From contig NZ_JOAG01000045.1 of the NCBI RefSeq assembly GCF_000725485.1, forward strand, positions 1 through 64,000: DNA of 64,000 bases, given 5' to 3'. Positions within the stretch are counted from its first letter, which is position 1; every line of letters begins with the position of its first letter. The notes below the pieces were generated by a model, which saw nothing but the letters and a program-made list of their open reading frames with translations, did not search any database and was not told the DNA's origin. Position numbers and translations under genes: made by a program. Shown one piece after another: positions 59,708-64,000 of the stretch. Source of the stretch: Nonomuraea candida. GTDB taxonomy: Bacteria > Actinomycetota > Actinomycetes > Streptosporangiales > Streptosporangiaceae.

Positions 59708-60296
59708 CGTCGCCGCCGCCCTTGGCCGCGGGGCGGGCGCGCACGTGCATGCGCTCGCCCTGCGGGCCGAACAGGGCCAGCACCTCGGCCGGCTCGTCGT
59801 CGGGGTTGAGGAAGGCGTGCGGCGTGCGGGTGTCGAACTCGGCCACCTCGCCCGCCGTCAGCACCACGTCGTGCCGGCCCAGCAGCAGCCGCAGCCGCCC
59901 GGACAGCACGTAGAGCCACTCGTAGCCCTCGTGGACCTGCTGCTCGTGCTCGTAGCCCGGCCACCGCGGCGGGTAGATCTGCTTGTACGCCTGCAGCCCG
60001 CCCGGCCGCCGGCTCAGCGGGATGTACGTCATGCCGTGCTGCTTGACGGGCCGCAGGTGCACGCGCGGATCGCCGGTCACCGGCGCGTCGATCAGCTCGT
60101 CGAGCTGCACCTGGTAGGCCCTGGCCAGCAGGAGCAGCAGCTCCAGCGTCGGCCGGCGCCCGCCGGACTCCAGCCGTGACAGGGTGCTGACCGAGATGCC
60201 GGTGCTCTTGGACAGCTCTGCCAGCGTGGTGCCCCGCTCCTGGCGCAGCGCCCGCAGCCGGGGGCCCACCGCTTGCAGGACGTCATCGAGTTCCAT
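59697..60296 (-). CDS. XRE-cupin transcriptional regulator
   Basis: A 199-residue regulator: XRE helix-turn-helix at residues 10-66 (RLRALRQERGTTLAELSKST, GISVSTLSRLESGGRRPTLE) and a C-terminal cupin barrel (HEGYEWLYVLSGRLRLLLGR, then AGEVAEFDTRTPHAFLNPDD) that binds a small ligand or metal. The ATG at 60296 follows GGGGGC. It is divergent from the thioredoxin reductase-like/methyltransferase fusion with several palindromes between; this regulator-target arrangement is frequent in actinomycetes. Confidence 0.9.
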   Translation of the reverse strand: MELDDVLQAVGPRLRALRQERGTTLAELSKSTGISVSTLSRLESGGRRPTLELLLLLARAYQVQLDELIDAPVTGDPRVHLRPVKQHGMTYIPLSRRPGGLQAYKQIYPPRWPGYEHEQQVHEGYEWLYVLSGRLRLLLGRHDVVLTAGEVAEFDTRTPHAFLNPDDEPAEVLALFGPQGERMHVRARPAAKGGGDVSR

Positions 60297-60305
60297 GCCC
60301 CCACA

Positions 60306-60356
60306 TTGCCATTTCGGCAACGACATTTGTCAAATCATCCGGCTGTCGCCGACAGT
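60306..60356. promoter_or_regulatory. Palindrome cluster and promoter between XRE-cupin and reductase genes
   Basis: TTGCC-N5-GGCAA (60306-60320), GACA-TT-TGTC (60322-60331) and CTGTC-N3-GACAG (60343-60355). The last two have related TGTC half-sites. TTGTCA (60327-60332), 18-nt spacer and GACAGT (60351-60356) could be the promoter of the rightward gene, placing the palindromes over it. Confidence 0.6.
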
Positions 60357-60402
60357 GGCGCGACACGGGTTGACCGGCAGAGTGATCGAGAGGAGTCGCG
60401 GC

Positions 60403-62082
60403 ATGGAAGCGACGTACGACGTGGTGGTGATCGGCGGCGGCGCCGCCGGGCTCAGCGGGGCGCTGGCGCTGTCCCGGGCCCGCCGCAAGGTGCTGGTGAT
60501 CGACTCGGGACAGCCGCGCAACGCGCCCGCGCAGGGGGTGCACGTCCTGCTGGGCCACGAGGGCGTGTCGCCGCGCGAGCTGCTGGCCCGCGGGCGCGCG
60601 GAGGTGACCGGCTACGGCGGCGAGGTCGTGGCCGGCGCCGTCACGGCGGCCGAGCGACTGCCCGGCGGCCGGTTCCGCGTCACGCTGGGGGACGGCTCGT
60701 CCGTGGAGGCGAGCCGGCTGCTGGTGGCCACCGGCCTGGCCGACGAGCTGCCGAAGGTGGCGGGCCTGGCCGAGCGGTGGGGCCGCGAGGTGCTGCACTG
60801 CCCGTACTGCCACGGCTGGGAGGTGCGCGACCAGGCCATCGGCATCGTGGGCACCGGCCCGCTGGCCGTGCACCAGGCGCTGCTGTGGCGGCAGTGGAGC
60901 GACAAAGTCACGCTCTTCCTGCACACCGCGCCCGAGCCGGGGGAGGAGGAGCGCGAGCAGCTCGCCGCCCGGGGCGTCACGGTGGTGGAGGGCGAGGTGA
61001 GCGAGATCGTGATGGACGGCGACCGGCTCGGCGGCGTGCGGCTGGCCGACGGGCGGGAGGTGCCCTGCCAGGCGCTGGCCGTCGGCACCGTGCTGAACGC
61101 CCGTACCGAGGGGCTGGCGGGGCTCGGGCTGGAGACGGCCACGCAGGAGATGGCCGGGCACGTCATCGGCACCTACATCCCCGCCGACCCGATGGGGAAG
61201 ACCTCCGTGCCGGGCGTGTGGGTGGCGGGCAACGTGAGCAACGTGATGGACCAGGTCATCAGCGCCTCCGCGGCGGGCGTCCGCGCGGGGGCCGCCATCA
61301 ACGCCGACCTGATCGCCGAGGAGGCCCGGGACGCCGCCGCCGCCCTCCGCGCCGCGACCGCCGCCGGCCCGGCCGGAGACGGCCCGGCCGGACCGGCCGC
61401 GCAGGCCGGGAGCGGGTCCGCCACCGGCTCCGGCGGCGGGACCGCGGCGGAGCCCGGGAGCGGGGCCGTGACGGAGGCGGAGTTCTGGGACGCGCGCTAC
61501 AGCGAGAGCGAGCGGATCTGGAGCGGGAACCCCAACGTGGTGCTCGTCCGCGAGGTGTCCGACCTGCCGCCGGGCCGCGCGCTGGACCTGGGCTGCGGCG
61601 AGGGCGGCGACGCGATCTGGCTGGCGGGCCGGGGCTGGCGGGTGACCGCCGTCGACATCTCGGCCGTGGCGCTGGAGCGCGCCGCCCGGCACGCGGGGGA
61701 GGCCGGCGTGCCGGACGGGATCGACTGGCAGCGGCACGACCTCGGGACCTCGTTCCCGGATGGCTCCTACGACCTGGTCAGCGCCTGCTACCTGCACTCG
61801 CCGCACGACATGCCGCGCGAGCGGATCCTGCGCCGGGCCGCCGCGGCCGTCGCGCCGGGCGGGGTGCTGCTGGTGGCCGGGCACGCCGGCTGGCCGTCGT
61901 GGCAGCACGACCACCCCGAGGTGCACTTCCCGACGCCGCGGGAGGTGCTCGACTCGCTGGAGCCGGCGGAGGGGGAGTGGGAGGTGCTGCGCGCCGAGGA
62001 GTTCGAGCGCTCCCAGAACGACCCGGAGGGACGCCCGACCACCCGCACGGACAACGTGCTGATGCTCCGCCGCCGCCGGTAG
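60403..62082 (+). CDS. Bifunctional FAD-dependent thioredoxin reductase-like/SAM methyltransferase
   Basis: A 559-residue fusion. Residues 1-310 are a TrxR-like flavoprotein: FAD loop VVVIGGGAAGLSGALALSRA, redox pair CPYC in VLHCPYCHGWEV, NAD(P) loop IGIVGTGPLAVHQALL, and FAD-tail GVWVAGNVSNVMDQV. A Gly/Ala/Ser linker (about 310-355) leads to a class I methyltransferase (360-559) with RALDLGCGEGGDAIWLAGRG and AVDISAVALERAARHA. Both halves look intact. The combination is known from other actinobacteria, often beside an XRE-cupin regulator; the joint reaction is not known. GAGAGGAG precedes the ATG at 60403. Confidence 0.92.
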   Translation: MEATYDVVVIGGGAAGLSGALALSRARRKVLVIDSGQPRNAPAQGVHVLLGHEGVSPRELLARGRAEVTGYGGEVVAGAVTAAERLPGGRFRVTLGDGSSVEASRLLVATGLADELPKVAGLAERWGREVLHCPYCHGWEVRDQAIGIVGTGPLAVHQALLWRQWSDKVTLFLHTAPEPGEEEREQLAARGVTVVEGEVSEIVMDGDRLGGVRLADGREVPCQALAVGTVLNARTEGLAGLGLETATQEMAGHVIGTYIPADPMGKTSVPGVWVAGNVSNVMDQVISASAAGVRAGAAINADLIAEEARDAAAALRAATAAGPAGDGPAGPAAQAGSGSATGSGGGTAAEPGSGAVTEAEFWDARYSESERIWSGNPNVVLVREVSDLPPGRALDLGCGEGGDAIWLAGRGWRVTAVDISAVALERAARHAGEAGVPDGIDWQRHDLGTSFPDGSYDLVSACYLHSPHDMPRERILRRAAAAVAPGGVLLVAGHAGWPSWQHDHPEVHFPTPREVLDSLEPAEGEWEVLRAEEFERSQNDPEGRPTTRTDNVLMLRRRR

Positions 62083-62103
62083 GCTCCCCTCCCCGTCGGA
62101 GAT

Positions 62104-63291
62104 CTACTTTGTAAAGGCGCCGGGCTGGGCGCGATAAACCACGCCCTTGCCGACAAGCCGCACCGAAGGCGCTGCGGCCGGGATGAAGGCGGAGTCTCCC
62201 GGCCGCAGCGTCAGGCCGGTGCCGAGTTCGGCCTTGCCCTCGACGCAGAGCACGATCTGCGGCACCCCGCCGAGCAGGGACAGGGTCTCGTCCCCGGTCA
62301 GCTCGTAGCGGCTGAGCGCGAACTCGGGGGCGGGGGGCCGGTAGTCGTAGGCGGCGGGGGAGTCGTGGACGGGCTCCACCAGGTGTGGTTCGGAGGGGGT
62401 GAAGTCCACGACGCGCATGAGCTCGGGCGCGTCGACGTGCTTGGTGGTGAGGCCGCAGCGCAGCACGTTGTCGGAGTTGGCCATGATCTCCACGCCGACG
62501 CCGCCGAGGTAGGCGTGGGGCACTCCGGCGCCGAGGTAGAGGGCCTGGCCGGGGGTGAGGCGGACGTGGTTGAGCAGGAGGGCGGCCAGGATGCCGGGGT
62601 CGCCGGGGTAGGCGCGGGCGATGTCGGCGTAGACGGTGAGGTCGTCGTCGCGGGTGCGCAGCAGGGCTTGTTCGGTGTCGGCGCGCAGGGGGCGGGCGGC
62701 GTCGTCGAGCATGCCGGCGAAGACGGTGCGCAGGGCGTGGTGGGGCTCTTGGGTGCGGAGGGTGTCGGTCCAGGGGCGCAGGGCGGGCAGGCCGAGGCGG
62801 TCGAGGAGGTCGGCGGTGGCGGCGGGTGCGCGGAAGCCGCACAGTCCGTGGAAGGGGGTGACGGCGCAGATCATCTCGGGTTTGTGCGAGGGGTCTTTGT
62901 AGGTGCGGGTGAAGTGGTCGAGGGGGATGCCGCGGGCGTTCTCGTCGGCGTAGCCGGCTCGGGCCTGCTGGGTGGTGGGGTGGACCTGGAGGGAGAGGGG
63001 GCGTTCGACGGCCAGGACTTTGAGCAGGTAGGGGAGGGTGGGGCCGAATCGGGTGGTGGTGGCCTGGCCGAGGGTGGTGGTGGGGTCGTGGGCGATGAGC
63101 TCGTTCAGCGGGGTGCCGCCGATGGTCGAGGGGGCGCCGGGGTGGGCGCCCATCCAGAGTTCGGCCTGCGGCTCGCCGGTGGGTTCCGTGCCGAACAGCT
63201 CGGGCAGGGCGGTGGCCGAGCCCCAGTCGTAGGGGCGGATGGTGGTGGCCAGGCGCTGGGGCGTGGCGGGTGGCAGGTCGGTCTGTGGCAC
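62104..63291 (-). CDS. manA: Mannose-6-phosphate isomerase, class I
   Basis: A 395-residue zinc enzyme interconverting mannose 6-phosphate and fructose 6-phosphate, linking glycolysis to GDP-mannose and glycan synthesis. Motifs: IRPYDWGSATALPELFG, AELWMGAHPGAPS, LLKVLAVERPLSLQVHPTTQ (zinc His), HKPEMICAVTPFHGLCGF, and ALYLGAGVPHAYLGGVGVEI. The C-terminal cupin (LRPGDSAFIPAAAPSVRLVG) is complete. The GTG at 63291 has GGAG about 10 nt upstream. Its stop is 21 bp from the convergent fusion gene. Confidence 0.94.
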   Translation of the reverse strand: MPQTDLPPATPQRLATTIRPYDWGSATALPELFGTEPTGEPQAELWMGAHPGAPSTIGGTPLNELIAHDPTTTLGQATTTRFGPTLPYLLKVLAVERPLSLQVHPTTQQARAGYADENARGIPLDHFTRTYKDPSHKPEMICAVTPFHGLCGFRAPAATADLLDRLGLPALRPWTDTLRTQEPHHALRTVFAGMLDDAARPLRADTEQALLRTRDDDLTVYADIARAYPGDPGILAALLLNHVRLTPGQALYLGAGVPHAYLGGVGVEIMANSDNVLRCGLTTKHVDAPELMRVVDFTPSEPHLVEPVHDSPAAYDYRPPAPEFALSRYELTGDETLSLLGGVPQIVLCVEGKAELGTGLTLRPGDSAFIPAAAPSVRLVGKGVVYRAQPGAFTK

Positions 63292-63411
63292 GGCGTTGGC
63301 TCCAATCGTCGTTCATGGAGCGTAGAACGCGGTCGCCTGGTGCGCACAGCCGGGGCGGGCGTGTCGCCGGGCCCCGGGTGCGGGTGTCGTGCGGGTGGGG
63401 TTGCGGTGGGT

Positions 63412-64000
63412 TCAGTCGGTGTGCGGGCCGAGCAGGACGGGCATGGTGCGGGTGCTGTTGCCGAGGAGGGTGTCCAGTGGTGGGAGTTCCTCCAGCGGTG
63501 CGGCGAGTGTCATGTGCGGGAATGTGGTGAAGAGTGCTTGGAGTGCGATTTCGCCTTCGAGTCTGGCCAGTGGTGCGCCGAGGCAGAAGTGCGGGCCGTG
63601 TCCGAAGGCCAGGTGTGGTGTTTGCGGGCGGGTGAGGTCGAAGCGGTGGGCGTCTTGGCCGTACTGGTCGGGGTCGCGTCCGGTGGCGGCGAAGCAGGCC
63701 AGGACGGGTTCGCCGCCGCGCAGGGGGATGCCGTCGATCTCGGTGTCGCGTACGGCGTAGCGCATGGGGAAGTAGGCGATGGGTGAGTCCCAGCGCAGGG
63801 TCTCCTCCACGGCGGCGCTGTAGGGGCACTGCCCGGTGCGCAGCAGGTCGAGCTGGCCGGGCTGGCTGAGCAGGGCGCCGATGGCGTTGGTGATGAGGTT
63901 GACGGTGGTGACGTGGCCGGCGATGAAGAGCAGTTCGATGGTGGCGAACAGTTCGTCTTCGGACAGGCGGCCGCCGTCTTTCTCGTGCAGGGCGAACAGG
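63412..64000 (-). CDS. Cytochrome P450, C-terminal part (cut by window edge)
   Basis: The frame is open from the right edge to the stop at 63412, about 195 codons. It includes the I-helix LLFIAGHVTTVNLITNAIG, where Val stands beside the usual AGxxT, the K-helix VEETLRWDSPI (ExxR), the PERF-like QDAHRFDLTRP and the heme loop FGHGPHFCLGAPLARLEGEI with the Cys ligand. The pattern resembles CYP107/CYP105 hydroxylases. The N-terminal half is outside the window. Substrate and partners cannot be judged. Confidence 0.93.
   Translation of the reverse strand, partial: LFALHEKDGGRLSEDELFATIELLFIAGHVTTVNLITNAIGALLSQPGQLDLLRTGQCPYSAAVEETLRWDSPIAYFPMRYAVRDTEIDGIPLRGGEPVLACFAATGRDPDQYGQDAHRFDLTRPQTPHLAFGHGPHFCLGAPLARLEGEIALQALFTTFPHMTLAAPLEELPPLDTLLGNSTRTMPVLLGPHTD

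Overview
This window is chromosomal DNA from a very GC-rich filamentous actinomycete. The codon bias, many GTG starts, leaderless promoters, a 2-methylisoborneol/encapsulin operon, a lasso peptide cluster, an ECF41 sigma factor and a DUF3040 protein all fit. A member of the Streptosporangiales (Nonomuraea-like) is my best guess, as inference only. I see no tRNA or rRNA gene, no insertion sequence, no integrase and no CRISPR array.

Layout. 0-4 kb: the start of a Ser/Thr protein kinase running off the left edge, an SMP-30 lactonase, an NAD(P)-binding oxidoreductase, and an EamA exporter divergent from a MarR regulator across three phased operators. 4.4-5.4 kb: two overlapping unknown genes, one with a 15-bp coding repeat. 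5.5-9.3 kb: a LuxR-type response regulator, a lone receiver, and one histidine kinase holding two complete kinase cores. 9.4-16.5 kb: a PrmC-like methyltransferase, a secreted phytase-like esterase, a GH65 disaccharide phosphorylase with its beta-phosphoglucomutase (the GH65 gene runs in frame into an HTH-PPOX gene), and a frameshifted lipoprotein. 16.6-24.5 kb: regulators, an ABC-2 permease without its ATPase, a secreted beta-propeller, Dps, DUF3040, SDR and NmrA enzymes, and an MBL-fold hydrolase.

24.8-28.3 kb is a three-gene operon for 2-methylisoborneol: a family 2B encapsulin shell with a cyclic-nucleotide-binding domain, 2-MIB synthase (probable cargo), and geranyl diphosphate 2-C-methyltransferase. 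28.5-30.4 kb holds a small basic protein, an SDR and an alpha/beta hydrolase. 30.58-33.23 kb is a compact lasso peptide cluster (precursor, cyclase, RRE chaperone, leader peptidase). Its 45-residue precursor is preceded by a 15-base match to the anti-Shine-Dalgarno end of 16S rRNA.

33.3-43.1 kb: a membrane-anchored HTH protein, a Gfo/Idh/MocA oxidoreductase, a UvrA2-like ABC protein, a 39-residue membrane protein, an LLM-class monooxygenase and a methyltransferase. 40.4-48.9 kb: an M81 peptidase and ROK repressor divergent from a dpp-type peptide importer with a fused double ATPase, probably one catabolic unit. 49.1-51.7 kb: a DUF1345 protein, then a P450 translationally coupled to a TetR gene. 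51.9-57.1 kb: a 1429-residue protein resembling effectors of extracellular contractile injection systems, coupled to a Cys-rich partner of unknown function. 57.3-64 kb: an amino-acid permease, an ECF41 sigma factor with a matching promoter, an XRE-cupin regulator divergent from a thioredoxin reductase-like/methyltransferase fusion, mannose-6-phosphate isomerase, and a P450 cut by the right edge.

A recurrent oddity is the number of unrelated short tandem repeats (periods about 12-22 and 60 bp) in intergenic DNA, several entering coding ends.
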